Of a stretch of 64,000 nt of DNA, positions 48,120 through 58,298 are shown one piece after another (position 1 is the first letter of the stretch; each line of letters starts with the position of its first letter). Origin of the DNA: Lautropia sp. Its GTDB lineage: Bacteria > Pseudomonadota > Gammaproteobacteria > Burkholderiales > Burkholderiaceae_E. The translations under genes were made by a program, and so were the position numbers. Location of the stretch: NCBI GenBank assembly GCA_030527825.1, contig JAUNAC010000001.1, positions 434,001-498,000 on the forward strand, given 5' to 3'. The notes beneath the pieces are model-generated. The model was not told the DNA's origin and made no database searches. It saw only the letters and a list, made by a program, of their open reading frames with translations.

Positions 48120-49133
48120 ATGTCTGCAGTAAATGGGCGAACAGCCAGAATACGCAAGCGTGCGCCGGTTCCGGAGTGCGACAGCGATCGCACTGCCGCC
48201 CTCGGTTACGAACAGAACAATGGTTCCTGCTGGATACGTTGCCTGACTCACGGCTACCCCACGCCATTGGCACGCTGGCATTGTCATGAAGAGCTTGAGC
48301 TTCATCTCATCACAGCAACGAGTGGCCGCGCCTTCATAGGGAACTGGATCGGCCCGTTCCGGCCAGGGCACCTAGTGCTATGCGGACCGGGCCTTCCTCA
48401 TAACTGGGTCTCCACCGAAGGGCTCTGCGATGGGTGTGTTTCACAGCGTGATCTGGTCATCCAGTTCCAGCAGGAACCCCTCATGGCCGCATCCGCTCAC
48501 ATCCCGGAGTTCCAGGAAATCATCACCATGCTCAGGCGAGCTCAGTACGGTATCGAATTCTTCGGAATATCAGATGCCGTGCAGGCACATTGGCATATGG
48601 TGAGAAACAGTCATGGAATTCGCCGGGTCTCATCATTTCTGTCACTGCTGACGGATCTGGCCCATTGCAATGACTACCATATACTCTCCGCACCGACCCA
48701 GCCCAGCCCAGTCGAGGGCAGTATCGGCCAACGCTTGATACAGCACACCATAGACCGGATCACGGCAAATATAGCGCACCCTGTCTGTCTGGCGGATCTT
48801 GCCAATGAGCATGGCATGAGCAAGAGCCGCTTCAGTCGCCTGTTTCACCGCTCCATGGGCTGCACCCTGACAGAGTTCATCCATAGCGTACGTATCAATA
48901 ATGCATGCCAGCTGCTGGCGCAGACCGATCTCTACATCAATGATATCTGCTATCAGGTCGGCTTCAACAACCTGGCCAATTTCAATCGCCGCTTTCTCGC
49001 CATTAAGGGGATGACCCCATCGGATTATCGGCGTCACACCACGGAACGATTTGGCGGGAGCATCCTGGAACAGACGGGATCAGCACACCACTCACCAGAG
49101 CGCAGGGAAATATGTCATGCATCTAGGCATTGA
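48120..49133 (+). CDS. AraC-family transcriptional regulator
   Basis: The 337-residue protein has an N-terminal cupin-like sensing domain (about 50-110, HCHEELELHLITATSGRAFIG, LCGPGLPHNW). Two C-terminal helix-turn-helix motifs lie at about 235-320: LADLANEHGMSKSRFSRLFHRSMG and INDICYQVGFNNLANFNRRF. It lies inside the polyol run and probably activates the operon in response to a polyol. The C-terminal 30 residues extend past the AraC domain. Its last 17 bp overlap the start of the kinase gene. Confidence 0.9.
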   Translation: MSAVNGRTARIRKRAPVPECDSDRTAALGYEQNNGSCWIRCLTHGYPTPLARWHCHEELELHLITATSGRAFIGNWIGPFRPGHLVLCGPGLPHNWVSTEGLCDGCVSQRDLVIQFQQEPLMAASAHIPEFQEIITMLRRAQYGIEFFGISDAVQAHWHMVRNSHGIRRVSSFLSLLTDLAHCNDYHILSAPTQPSPVEGSIGQRLIQHTIDRITANIAHPVCLADLANEHGMSKSRFSRLFHRSMGCTLTEFIHSVRINNACQLLAQTDLYINDICYQVGFNNLANFNRRFLAIKGMTPSDYRRHTTERFGGSILEQTGSAHHSPERREICHASRH

Positions 49134-50568
49134 TCTGGGAACATCTGAACTGAAAGCACTGTTACTGGATGACGATCAACGGATCGTGGCCACGGCCAGT
49201 GCAACACTATCGGTCAGTCGTCCAAAACCACTCTGGGCGGAACAGCACCCACATGACTGGTGGAAGGCACTGGACACCGTCATGCAAACCCTTCAGGAAA
49301 AGGCACCGGATGCCCTGAAGCAGGTACGGGACATGGGGCTTTCTGGCCAAATGCATGGCGCTGTACTGCTGGACGAGCACGGCGGCGTGCTGCGGCCAGC
49401 CATTCTGTGGAATGATGGGCGCAGCAGCTCTCAATGCGCCATCCTTCAGCAGTATCCCGAGCTGACACAGCTAACCTGCAACCTTGCCATGCCAGGGTTC
49501 ACTGCACCAAAACTCATGTGGATCGCTTCGCATGAACCGGAAATCATGGCCCGCATCCATAAGGTTCTCCTGCCCAAGGACTGGTTGCGATGGAAGCTGA
49601 GCGGTCGCTATTGCAGCGATATGTCCGATGCATCAGGAACGCTATGGCTGAATGTCAAGCAGCGCGCCTGGTCAGAAGAAATGATGACGCTCACCAAAAT
49701 GACACGTGCCCAGATGCCCGATCTGGTGGAGGGCAGCGAATGCAGTGCCTGCCTGCGATCCGATCTGGCTCGCCGCTGGGGGATGCCGCATGAGGTGGCA
49801 ATCGCCGGTGGTGCCGGTGACAATGCGGCCAGTGCTGTCGGTATTGGCGCCATTCAGCCAGGACAGGGCTTTATCTCTCTTGGCACTTCCGGCGTCATCT
49901 TCCTGACCACCGATCATGTCGAGCCCTGCCCGGAAAAGGCCGTTCACACGTTCTGCCACGCCCTTCCGGATCGCTGGCATCAGATGTCCGTCATGCTGTC
50001 GGCTGCCAGTGCCGTCAGCTGGGCCACCCAGACCCTGGGTTTTGCGAATATCTCCGCCCTGCTGTCCGCTGCCGCCAGCTGTCATAGCAAAGAACGTGCT
50101 CAGGCCCCTATCTTTCTGCCCTACCTATCAGGGGAGCGCTCCCCACACAACGATGCTCATGCCCAGGGCGTCCTGTTTGGTCTGACGGCCAGCCACAGTC
50201 AACCGGATCTGGCGTATGCCGTGGTGGAAGGTGTCTGTCTGGGGCTTCGAGATGGCCTGGCCTCCCTGCAGGCACCGACCACTCCCCTGGTCCTTGCAGG
50301 CGGAGGCGCCCAAAGTGCCTGGTGGTGCCAACTCCTGAGCGATGTACTGCAGGTGCCACTGATTTCCGTATCCGGCGGTAACATCGGAGGCGCACTGGGC
50401 GCTGCCCGCCTCGGATGGCTGGCCAATGGTGGCACGCTGTCACTGGCATGTCCCATGCCAGATATCCAGCACACCTATGTACCGGATGATCATGCACAAC
50501 CGCTGTTCGAAGCCCGGTGGGAGCGATTCCGCAACCTGTACCCGGCGCTGCGGCCACTGTTTCCATAA
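49117..50568 (+). CDS. xylB: xylulokinase (FGGY family)
   Basis: The 483-residue FGGY kinase begins HLGIDLGTSELKALLLDD and has GLSGQMHGAVLLD, ILWNDGRSS and the C-terminal PLVLAGGGAQSAWWCQLLSDVL and FLPYLSGERSPHND. These match D-xylulokinases, which form D-xylulose 5-phosphate. Placed after the dehydrogenases, it would complete D-arabinitol catabolism into the pentose phosphate pathway. AGGGA nine bases before the ATG, within the end of the AraC gene, supports this start. The kinase could also act on a related ketose. Confidence 0.93.
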   Translation: MHLGIDLGTSELKALLLDDDQRIVATASATLSVSRPKPLWAEQHPHDWWKALDTVMQTLQEKAPDALKQVRDMGLSGQMHGAVLLDEHGGVLRPAILWNDGRSSSQCAILQQYPELTQLTCNLAMPGFTAPKLMWIASHEPEIMARIHKVLLPKDWLRWKLSGRYCSDMSDASGTLWLNVKQRAWSEEMMTLTKMTRAQMPDLVEGSECSACLRSDLARRWGMPHEVAIAGGAGDNAASAVGIGAIQPGQGFISLGTSGVIFLTTDHVEPCPEKAVHTFCHALPDRWHQMSVMLSAASAVSWATQTLGFANISALLSAAASCHSKERAQAPIFLPYLSGERSPHNDAHAQGVLFGLTASHSQPDLAYAVVEGVCLGLRDGLASLQAPTTPLVLAGGGAQSAWWCQLLSDVLQVPLISVSGGNIGGALGAARLGWLANGGTLSLACPMPDIQHTYVPDDHAQPLFEARWERFRNLYPALRPLFP

Positions 50569-50667
50569 GTCTCGTTCGTTTCTCTCTCTTTATCCACGCG
50601 TCAGCCATCAGGCAGCCACGTTCGAGCAGCGTACGCTCTGATACCCTTTCCTGATTCAGCCCATGTC

Positions 50668-50970
50668 ATGGCCCATATCACCATCAGAAGCTTTGACTAT
50701 CTGGAAAACCATCGGACAGCAGCGACGCTGACGCGACTCTATCGGCAAGCATTCCAGCAAGGCCACTCCTTGTTCCTGCACTTCCTGCCCCGCATATTCC
50801 AGCTTCTGGGCAAGGGCATCGACTGGAAAAGTGAGGACGCGTCCTTCTATGACGACAAGTATGTGCCTTCGTGCTCGGCTGGGTATTCCTCGACCAGCAC
50901 CTGGGCGGCCGGGCGCTGTGCGGCTTCCTCCTGGTGCTGCTGTCGATCATCGACGTCCAGCGCGCCATGA
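50668..50970 (+). CDS. short ORF of unknown origin, probably a gene fragment
   Basis: The frame encodes MAHITIRSFDYLENHRTAATLTRLYRQ and continues through YDDKYV, then runs into a Ser/Cys-rich tail out of frame with the overlapping transporter remnant. The first 65 residues have normal composition, whereas the tail does not look like protein. I recognise no domain. It may be the 5' part of a deleted gene joined to a different 3' remnant. Confidence 0.3.
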   Translation: MAHITIRSFDYLENHRTAATLTRLYRQAFQQGHSLFLHFLPRIFQLLGKGIDWKSEDASFYDDKYVPSCSAGYSSTSTWAAGRCAASSWCCCRSSTSSAP

Positions 50971-50984
50971 TGAACCGGCCCTGA
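50853..50984 (+). pseudogene. C-terminal remnant of an EamA/DMT-like transporter
   Basis: In the frame following a TGA at 50850-50852 the sequence encodes CAFVLGWVFLDQHLGGRALC and continues as a hydrophobic FLLVLLSIIDVQRAMMNRP to a stop at 50982-50984. This looks like the last membrane helix of a ten-helix DMT transporter. The rest of such a gene is absent, and the frame differs from the ORF starting at 50668. It is therefore likely a truncated leftover. The match is by pattern only. Confidence 0.45.
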
Positions 50985-51017
50985 ACCACGCTCCCGGCCC
51001 GGCGACCCGTGCCTGCA

Positions 51018-52094
51018 TCAATCCCTGAGCCCATATGCCTTCATGGCGTCGGCAGCGTAGCGCAGACCCACCGCCGCATCCGGCCGAAAGACTTCCGCCA
51101 GTCTGGCCACGGCGGATTCGGACAGCACCATTGTGGTGGCAGCCAGATTCTCGTCTAGCCGCGACCGGCTACGGGTGCCTGGAATGGGCACAACGTTGGG
51201 CGCACGCGAGAGAACCCACGCCAGCGCAGCCTGGGCTGGCGTGATACCCTCGTCTCCGGCCACCTGATAAAGTACCTGCGCCAGCCGTCGGTTGTGCGCA
51301 AAGTGTTCGGGCGTGAAACGCGGCAGGGCAAACCGGCGAAAATCATCAGCCGCCATCGTGGACGGATCAAGACTCCGGTCTGCCAGCAGCCCGCGGCACA
51401 CCGGACTGTAAGCCACCAGCAGGATCCCCAGACGCCGGCAGGTATCAAGTACACCATTGATCTCGATATTGCGCGTCATCAGCGAGAACTCATGCTGAAC
51501 GGCTGCCAGTCCATGACGACCTTTCGTTGACCTGCGCAGCGCGGCATCCGCCCGTTCGATGGTGTCGGCAGACACCTCGCTGAGCCCGACCGCGCCAATC
51601 CGGCCGGCAGCGATCTCGTCAGCCAATGCAGCCATGCTCTCCTCGATGCGTGCGCCATCGTCCTCCACACGATGCAGGTAGTACAGATCAATGGGAGTCT
51701 GCAACCTGTCCAGGGAGCGTTGAATGGCTGCCCGCACGTACCGGGGCGACGTATCAACACCTCGCCTGGTGACATCTGCCCGGTCACGCAGGATGCCGCC
51801 CTTGGTGGCGAGGACGATCTCGCTGCGCAATGGATGGTCGCGCAACACGCGACCGACCAGCATCTCGTTATGACCATAACCATAGATGTCGGCCGTGTCG
51901 AAGAAACGCTCGCCCCGATCAATCGCGTAGCGGAGCAGATCACGTGACTGTTCATCGTCGCTGGCGCCATAGAACTCGGACATGCCCATGCAGCCAAGCC
52001 CCATGGCACTTACGGTCAGTCCATCGGGACGTGCCTGACGGATCGGAAGTGGCTGACGGTCTGCGGCAGCAGGCAGGGATTCTCGTTGATGCAT
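51018..52094 (-). CDS. aldo/keto reductase
   Basis: The 358-residue protein has the AKR catalytic tetrad: Asp and Tyr in FFDTADIYGYGHNE, Lys in VLATKGG and His in DLYYLHRVEDD. The C-terminal NADPH-binding PIPGTRSRSRLDENLAAT follows. It is similar to YajO/AKR13-type enzymes (GLGCMGMSEFYG). Substrate unknown, probably a reactive aldehyde or ketone. It is divergent from the LysR gene, the usual arrangement for a target of that regulator. The ATG at 52094 is preceded by GAGGAGAAATCC. Confidence 0.92.
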   Translation of the reverse strand: MHQRESLPAAADRQPLPIRQARPDGLTVSAMGLGCMGMSEFYGASDDEQSRDLLRYAIDRGERFFDTADIYGYGHNEMLVGRVLRDHPLRSEIVLATKGGILRDRADVTRRGVDTSPRYVRAAIQRSLDRLQTPIDLYYLHRVEDDGARIEESMAALADEIAAGRIGAVGLSEVSADTIERADAALRRSTKGRHGLAAVQHEFSLMTRNIEINGVLDTCRRLGILLVAYSPVCRGLLADRSLDPSTMAADDFRRFALPRFTPEHFAHNRRLAQVLYQVAGDEGITPAQAALAWVLSRAPNVVPIPGTRSRSRLDENLAATTMVLSESAVARLAEVFRPDAAVGLRYAADAMKAYGLRD

Positions 52095-52115
52095 GGATTT
52101 CTCCTCTCATGAGTC

Positions 52116-52163
52116 GATTCGGTCATGGCGAATCAGCCATCGTGATGACAATCAGCCATGACC
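52116..52163. promoter_or_regulatory. LysR-type operator region with nested repeats
   Basis: Between the aldo/keto reductase and the LysR gene lies the palindrome GATTC (52116-52120), nine bases, GAATC (52130-52134), which satisfies the T-N11-A LysR box. Within it GGTCATGGC (52121-52129) has an exact reverse complement GCCATGACC at 52155-52163. The 10-mer AATCAGCCAT occurs twice (52131-52140, 52150-52159). The repeats lie 22-69 bp upstream of the reductase start. Confidence 0.72.
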
Positions 52164-52373
52164 CACATACCGGACAGAAGGTATCAGCCAGGCTGGCACT
52201 ATGACCAATTCCGTTTGCGTGATACTTTTTGGGCATCACGATCCATGCGGCACCCTGCAGCCGGCGGTGCCACATCCTGTCCGAGGCTTTTCCGGCACGC
52301 CAGCACCGTGCATCCACCCTGTTAACCTGACCACCCCGGCATTGCCGGGCATGCCAACGGGATCGTCGTCAAC

Positions 52374-53315
52374 ATGTCACCACATCGGCTGTCGCTCAAG
52401 CAGCTTCACTACTTCCTGGTACTGGCCGAGGAACAGAACTTCCGGCAGGCCGCCGAACGGCTGTGCATGACGCAGCCGCCTCTGAGCCGGCAGATCCGGT
52501 CACTGGAAGAATCGCTGGGAAGCCCGTTGTTCATGCGCACCCGTCAGTGTGTTCGCCTGACGCCGGCTGGCCAGCGACTCCTGCCGCAAGCCAGGGCACT
52601 GCTGCAACATGCGCAGAAAGTCCTCGCCGGATTCCAGCCCGATGCGCCCCTGCCGCAGCTGCCTGCACCGATCATCCGGATTGGCATCACACCGGTCATC
52701 GAGGCGGATCATTTCCTGGCTGCACAACGCACATTCGCCCAGAAACAGCCCGATGTCACGCTGACAATCCGGCACCAGTCGTCGGCAACCTCGATCCGGG
52801 ACATCCGCCAGCGACGACTGGATCTCGCCATCATCGGCCTGCCGGCACGCGTTCAAGGGCTGGTCACGATCCCGCTCCATGACGATCCGCTGATGGTCTG
52901 CCTGCCGGCACAGCACCCACTGGCACGACAGCGCAGACTGTCACTCGCCATGCTGGCCCAGGAGAGATTGCTCTGGTTCGAGCGGCGCCTTCATCCCACC
53001 TACTATGACCATTGTCAGAATGTCTTCGACCGATGCGACTTCAGTCCAGCACGCCTGCCGGAGCCGACCGATCATCATGTCCTGCTCAGCATGGTGGCTG
53101 CCGGTCAGGGCGTTTCATTGATCCCGCAGTCCCTGCGGCGGATCACACACCCCGGGGTCGTCTTTCGTCCCCTGGCGGAAGGTCGGCTGCTGCAGATCAG
53201 CGTCAGCATCGTTCACGCGCCGGATCTCAACGCGACGGGCGTGCACACACTGATCGGGTTGCTCAGGTCACGCCTGGCCCGGCCCAAACAGCCAGCAGGA
53301 AGGCGGCGGCGATGA
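52374..53315 (+). CDS. LysR-family transcriptional regulator
   Basis: The 313-residue protein has an N-terminal winged helix-turn-helix (LKQLHYFLVLAEEQNFRQAAERL, then MTQPPLSRQIRSLEESLG) and a LysR substrate-binding domain from about residue 95 (IIRIGITPVIEADHFLAAQ). It is transcribed away from the aldo/keto reductase gene, and a T-N11-A palindrome lies in the gap; it probably controls that gene and itself. No inducer can be predicted. Confidence 0.93.
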   Translation: MSPHRLSLKQLHYFLVLAEEQNFRQAAERLCMTQPPLSRQIRSLEESLGSPLFMRTRQCVRLTPAGQRLLPQARALLQHAQKVLAGFQPDAPLPQLPAPIIRIGITPVIEADHFLAAQRTFAQKQPDVTLTIRHQSSATSIRDIRQRRLDLAIIGLPARVQGLVTIPLHDDPLMVCLPAQHPLARQRRLSLAMLAQERLLWFERRLHPTYYDHCQNVFDRCDFSPARLPEPTDHHVLLSMVAAGQGVSLIPQSLRRITHPGVVFRPLAEGRLLQISVSIVHAPDLNATGVHTLIGLLRSRLARPKQPAGRRRR

Positions 53316-53501
53316 AGTTCGCGCTTTCTTTGCCTTTCCAGGCACCATCGATGCGATGGTGATTGGCTGCAGAACCACATGAACGGGCGGGTACACGAGA
53401 TAAGCAGGAAAGGGATTGCCTCATTTCACGGAAGGAATGGGGAATCCGGAAACGGCGTCACCTTTCCCGAAACGTCATCATTGCGGCCACGGCGGGCAGG
53501 A

Positions 53502-56500
53502 TCATGCAAACAGGGGAGCAAGTGCGCGGCGCAGGTCCTCTTCCGTTCGTCCCGAGCGCGCCACATAATCGGCCAGCTGATCATCGCCGATATGACCGAT
53601 ACCGAAGTAATCTGCCTGCGGATGTGAGAAATAGAACCCGGAAACGCTAGCCGCCGGCAGCATGGCCAATGATTCTGTCACGAACATACCGATTTCTTCG
53701 CAATCCATCAAATCAAACATCTCTTTCTTGATGGTGTGCTCTGGGCAGGAGGGATAGCCCGGCGCCGGCCGGATGCCACGGTAGGCTTCTGCGATCAGCT
53801 CATCGTTGCTCAGCTGTTCATCGGTGGCATATCCCCACAAGTCCTTGCGGACACGCTCATGCAGGGATTCGGCAAAGGCTTCGGCCAGTCGGTCTGCGAT
53901 GCTCTTGAATGCAATGGCGTTGTAGTCATCGAGCGCCGCCATGAATTCGGCCTCCCGCTTCTCCGCTCCGATGCCTGCCGTGACAGCAAACATGCCGATG
54001 TAGTCCTGAATTCCGCTTGGCTTTCCATCAATGAACTTGGGAGCAATGTAGTCAGCCAGTGATTTGTTGGCGATCCCTTCACGCTTGGCATTTTGCTGAC
54101 GCAGGTTACGCCAGATCATGGCGACCTCGGTGCGGGACTCATCGGTATATATTTCGATGTCATCGTCATTGATGCTGTTGGCCGGCAGAAACATCACAAC
54201 CCCGTTGGCGGTCAGCCATCTGTTGGTGATGATTTTCTTCAGCATCGCCTTGCCATCGGCAAAAACCTTGCGGGCCTCTTCTCCCACTATCTTGTCATCG
54301 AGGATATCTGGAAACTTGCCGGCCAGATCCCAGGTCTGGAAAAACGGTCCCCAGTCGATGTATTCAGCCAGCTTGGCCAGATCCTGATTCTTGAATGTTC
54401 GGCGACCAATGAACTTGGGCCGCGGTGGCACATAGGTTTTCCAGTCGATTTTTTCCCGGTTGGCCCGGGCATCGGCCAATGGGATGAAGCTGGGCCCTTT
54501 CTTCTTGCTGTGCAGATCGCGAACCCGATCATATTCCTGTTTCAGATCCGACAGGAAGCCGGCCCGCTGCTCATCGGAAACCAGCGCTTGCGCCACTGGC
54601 ACTGAGCGCGAGGCATCCGGCACGTAGACAACGGGGCCGGAGTAGTTCGGCGCGATTTTCACCGCAGTATGGACGCGCGACGTTGTCGCGCCACCAATCA
54701 GCAGAGGTGTCTGGCGTGATCGGAAATATTCGTCACGTTCCATTTCTCCCGCCACGAAGGCCATTTCCTCCAGCGAGGGCGTAATCAGTCCGGACAGGCC
54801 GATCAGGTCGGCACCCGTTTCACGGGCCTTGTCGAGAATCTGCGCACAGGGCACCATCACGCCCATGTTGACGACTTCGAAGTTGTTGCACTCGAGCACG
54901 ACCGCAACGATATTCTTGCCGATGTCGTGCACGTCGCCCTTGACGGTGGCGATGACGATCTTGCCACGCGAGCGGACATCTCCCCCGGCTGCGGCCAGCG
55001 CGGCCTTTTCGGCTTCGATGAACGGCAGCAGATGCGCGACGGCCTGTTTCATGACGCGGGCGGACTTGACGACCTGTGGCAGAAACATCTTTCCGGCACC
55101 GAACAGATCACCCACCACATTCATGCCCGCCATCAGCGGGCCTTCGATGACTTCAATGGGACGACCGCCACGTGCGTCGATTTCCTGTCGGATTTCTTCG
55201 GTATCCTCGACGATGTACTGGGTGATGCCATGCACCATCGCATGGGTGATGCGTTCCTGTAGGCTGCCCTGGCGCCATACCTGATCCACTTCCTTTTTGC
55301 CACCATCGTCCTTGAGGGTCTGGGCTATCTCGATCAGGCGCTCGGTGGGTGTCAGTTCGCGCTCGGGTGCGTCCGCCGGCAGGTCATCAGGGAAAACCGG
55401 CTGACGGTTGAGCAGCACATCTTCGATGCGGTTGCGCAGCTCCAGCGGAACATCATCATAGACACCCATCATGCCGGCATTCACGATGCCCATGGTGAGG
55501 CCGGCTTTGATGGTGTGGTAAAGGAAGACGGTGTGAATGGCCTCACGGGCCGGGTTGTTACCACGGAACGAGAACGACACATTGGACACGCCCCCTGAAA
55601 TGCGGGCGTGTGGCAGGTTGTCATGGATCCACTGACAGGCACGGATGAAGTCGTTGCCGTACTCGTTGTGTTCTTCGATGCCGGTGGCAACGGCAAAAAT
55701 GTTGGGGTCGAAAATGATGTCTTCAGGCGGGAAGTCCACTTCATTGACCAGCAGATCATATGCCCGCTTGCAGATCTCGATCTTGCGCTGGTAGGTATCG
55801 GCCTGGCCCTGTTCATCAAAGGCCATGACAACAGCAGCGGCACCATAGCGACGCACCAGCCGTGCCTGGCGCAGGAATTTTTCTTCGCCCTCCTTGAGCG
55901 AAATGGAGTTCACGATAGCTTTGCCCTGCACACAGCGCAGGCCCGCTTCGATCACCTCCCACTTGGAGCTGTCGACCATGATCGGCACACGGGCAATGTC
56001 GGGTTCGCTGGCGATCAGGTTCAGGAACCGCGGCATGGCCTTCATCGCGTCCAGCATGGCTTCATCCATGTTGACGTCGATGACCTGGGCACCATTCTCC
56101 ACCTGCTGGCGGGCCACCTGGAGCGCCTCGTCGTACTGCTCGTTCAGGATCATCCGAGCAAATGCCTTGGAGCCCGTGACGTTGGTGCGTTCACCCACAT
56201 TGACGAAGAGCGAGTCTTCGTCAATGTTGAACGGCTCCAGCCCGGAAAGACGGGTGGCTACGGGAATGGTGGGCGGTACGCGTGGCGCGAGGGGACGCAC
56301 CGCCTCGGCAATGGCCCGGATGTGATCCGGCGTCGTGCCGCAGCAGCCACCTGCAATGTTGACGAGATTGGCCTGGGCAAACTCCCGCAGCAGCGACGAG
56401 GTGATGTCGGGCGTTTCATCAAAGCCGGTCTCAGCCATGGGGTTGGGCAGGCCGGCATTGGGATAGACGCAGACAAAGGTATCTGCCTTGCGGGCGATTT

Positions 56501-57341
56501 CCTCGACATAGGGCCTCATCAGGGCCGCACCGAGCGCACAGTTCAGGCCAATGGTGAGCGGCCTGGCATGGCGCACGGAGTTCCAGAAGGCTTCGACCGT
56601 CTGGCCCGACAGGATCCGCCCGGATGCGTCGGTGACTGTGCCGGAGATCATGATCGGGATGCGTGGCAACCCCTGTGCGGCGCGCTCCTCATCCAGTTCG
56701 TCCAGCGCAAACAGGGCGGCCTTGGCGTTGAGGGTATCGAAAATCGTCTCGACCAGGAAGACATCGACTCCCCCCTCAACCAGCCCGTGCGCCTGCTCCA
56801 GATACGCGACACGCAGTTCCTCGAAGGTGATGTTGCGGGCCGCCGGGTCGTTGACATCTGGAGAAATGGAGGCGGTCTTGGGCTGAGGGCCAAGCGCCCC
56901 TGCCACGAAGCGGGGACGCTCGGGGGTGCTGTACTTATCGGCAGCTGCGCGGGCGAGGCGGGCCGAGACGACATTCATCTCAACGGCCAGTTCCGGCAGA
57001 TGGTAGTCTGACTGAGCAACTGTGGTAGCACCAAAGGTGTTGGTCTCGATCAGGTCGGCACCAGCAGCCAGGTATTTCTCATGAATCTCCTGGATGATGT
57101 CAGGGCGCGTGAGCGAAAGCAGCTCGTTGTTACCCTTGACATCATGGGCATGGTCGCGGAAGCGCTCGCCGCGATAGTCGTCCTCGCCCAGTTTGTACTG
57201 CTGGATCATCGTGCCCATGGCACCGTCAAGAACCAGAATTCGCTCGGTCAGCAATTCGCGCAGGCGTCGCTCTACCGGCCCTGGCTCGGTTCTGCCAGAA
57301 TGAGCGGCGGTACGGGAAGTGGGGACGGTTTCTTGACTCAT
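53502..57341 (-). CDS. metH: cobalamin-dependent methionine synthase
   Basis: MetH transfers the methyl group of 5-methyltetrahydrofolate to homocysteine. The 1279-residue protein has all four modules: homocysteine-binding (about 30-350, zinc cysteines in GLNCALGA and [10 protein letters not shown]), pterin-binding (about 370-660, [14 protein letters not shown] and [10 protein letters not shown]), cobalamin-binding (about 700-920, [10 protein letters not shown] with the axial His) and the SAM activation domain (about 950-1260, [12 protein letters not shown]). Length is slightly above E. coli MetH. No cobalamin riboswitch is evident upstream. It lies alone on the minus strand, divergent from the fumarylacetoacetase-family gene. 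Confidence 0.97.
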   Translation of the reverse strand: MSQETVPTSRTAAHSGRTEPGPVERRLRELLTERILVLDGAMGTMIQQYKLGEDDYRGERFRDHAHDVKGNNELLSLTRPDIIQEIHEKYLAAGADLIETNTFGATTVAQSDYHLPELAVEMNVVSARLARAAADKYSTPERPRFVAGALGPQPKTASISPDVNDPAARNITFEELRVAYLEQAHGLVEGGVDVFLVETIFDTLNAKAALFALDELDEERAAQGLPRIPIMISGTVTDASGRILSGQTVEAFWNSVRHARPLTIGLNCALGAALMRPYVEEIARKADTFVCVYPNAGLPNPMAETGFDETPDITSSLLREFAQANLVNIAGGCCGTTPDHIRAIAEAVRPLAPRVPPTIPVATRLSGLEPFNIDEDSLFVNVGERTNVTGSKAFARMILNEQYDEALQVARQQVENGAQVIDVNMDEAMLDAMKAMPRFLNLIASEPDIARVPIMVDSSKWEVIEAGLRCVQGKAIVNSISLKEGEEKFLRQARLVRRYGAAAVVMAFDEQGQADTYQRKIEICKRAYDLLVNEVDFPPEDIIFDPNIFAVATGIEEHNEYGNDFIRACQWIHDNLPHARISGGVSNVSFSFRGNNPAREAIHTVFLYHTIKAGLTMGIVNAGMMGVYDDVPLELRNRIEDVLLNRQPVFPDDLPADAPERELTPTERLIEIAQTLKDDGGKKEVDQVWRQGSLQERITHAMVHGITQYIVEDTEEIRQEIDARGGRPIEVIEGPLMAGMNVVGDLFGAGKMFLPQVVKSARVMKQAVAHLLPFIEAEKAALAAAGGDVRSRGKIVIATVKGDVHDIGKNIVAVVLECNNFEVVNMGVMVPCAQILDKARETGADLIGLSGLITPSLEEMAFVAGEMERDEYFRSRQTPLLIGGATTSRVHTAVKIAPNYSGPVVYVPDASRSVPVAQALVSDEQRAGFLSDLKQEYDRVRDLHSKKKGPSFIPLADARANREKIDWKTYVPPRPKFIGRRTFKNQDLAKLAEYIDWGPFFQTWDLAGKFPDILDDKIVGEEARKVFADGKAMLKKIITNRWLTANGVVMFLPANSINDDDIEIYTDESRTEVAMIWRNLRQQNAKREGIANKSLADYIAPKFIDGKPSGIQDYIGMFAVTAGIGAEKREAEFMAALDDYNAIAFKSIADRLAEAFAESLHERVRKDLWGYATDEQLSNDELIAEAYRGIRPAPGYPSCPEHTIKKEMFDLMDCEEIGMFVTESLAMLPAASVSGFYFSHPQADYFGIGHIGDDQLADYVARSGRTEEDLRRALAPLFA

Positions 57342-57525
57342 GAGACGTGTGGACAGGCTGTGTAGTGTTTCGGCATTCTAGGGGCGAACGGGCCGGCAGG
57401 CCATGGCAATGGCCAGCGCAGCGGATGTCAATGCCTGATACATGGCGACATCGGTCAGAAATGGCAATGGGCAGCTCGGCTCTGGAATAATCCAGATCAT
57501 TCGCGAGCCACAGCGAGGAGATGGC

Positions 57526-58221
57526 ATGTCGTATATATTTACACCCGCTCGGATCACAAGCATCCCAATTCATGGCGTGGATGCCCGTTTTCCTGTCCAT
57601 CGGGTTTTCTGTGTAGGCCAGAACTACTCGCTGCATGCGCAGGAAATGGGCGCCAGCGGCCGCGAAGATCCCTTTTTCTTCATGAAGCCGGCCAGCTCGG
57701 TGGTGCCCGTTACCGCCGGTACGGTATCGACCGTCCCCTATCCGGGTGACACACAATCTCTGCACCATGAGGTGGAACTGGTCGTGGCCATCGGCCAGCG
57801 GGGAGCGAACATTGGCCCGGAGCAAGCCATGGATTTCGTCTATGGTTATGCCGTGGGCATTGATCTGACCCGGCGAGACCTGCAATCTGTGCTGAAATCA
57901 CAGGGGCGCCCCTGGGAAATTGCCAAAGGCTTCGAAGCATCGGCGCCAGTCGGGTCGATCTCGCCCAAAACGCGGACTGGCCAGCTAGCGCAAGGAAACA
58001 TCTGTCTGGCAGTGGATGGGATCATGCGTCAGACAGGCAATCTCGACCAGATGATCTGGAGCGTCGAAGGCATTATCCATCATCTGTCGCGCCACTGGAC
58101 ACTGACGCCGGGCGATCTGGTCTTTACCGGCACTCCGGCTGGCGTGGGGGCTGTAGCACGAGGCAATCACCTTCTGGCCACCATTGACGGTCTGGATGCC
58201 CTGCAGATCCAGTTGGTCTAG
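57526..58221 (+). CDS. fumarylacetoacetate hydrolase family protein
   Basis: The 231-residue protein has the FAH fold: FPVHRVFCVGQNYSLHAQEMG, FFMKPASSVVP, the metal-binding glutamates in LHHEVELVVAIG and the Asp region YAVGIDLTRRDLQ, plus the C-terminal TPGDLVFTGTPAGVGAV. Such enzymes are hydrolases, decarboxylases or fumarylpyruvate hydrolases; the YcgM-like size suggests acylpyruvate hydrolase or oxaloacetate-type activity. GAGGAG lies five bases before ATG 57526, ruling out the upstream extension. It is 77 bp before the rhodanese gene. Confidence 0.9.
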   Translation: MSYIFTPARITSIPIHGVDARFPVHRVFCVGQNYSLHAQEMGASGREDPFFFMKPASSVVPVTAGTVSTVPYPGDTQSLHHEVELVVAIGQRGANIGPEQAMDFVYGYAVGIDLTRRDLQSVLKSQGRPWEIAKGFEASAPVGSISPKTRTGQLAQGNICLAVDGIMRQTGNLDQMIWSVEGIIHHLSRHWTLTPGDLVFTGTPAGVGAVARGNHLLATIDGLDALQIQLV

Positions 58222-58298
58222 GCGGCACAGACACGAGCCAGACCATGACCCCAGGGGCTGGCGCCAGCTTTTTGCGTTCTGTTTCGGGAGCTTTCAGG

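Noticed and set aside
53343-53361. CACCATCG-N3-CGATGGTG hairpin between lysR and metH considered as a terminator
   Set aside because: Neither strand has a T-run after the stem, so it is not a canonical intrinsic terminator; it may be chance.
57342-57525. Possible cobalamin riboswitch upstream of metH
   Set aside because: The 184 bp gap is too short and lacks a B12-box-like sequence.
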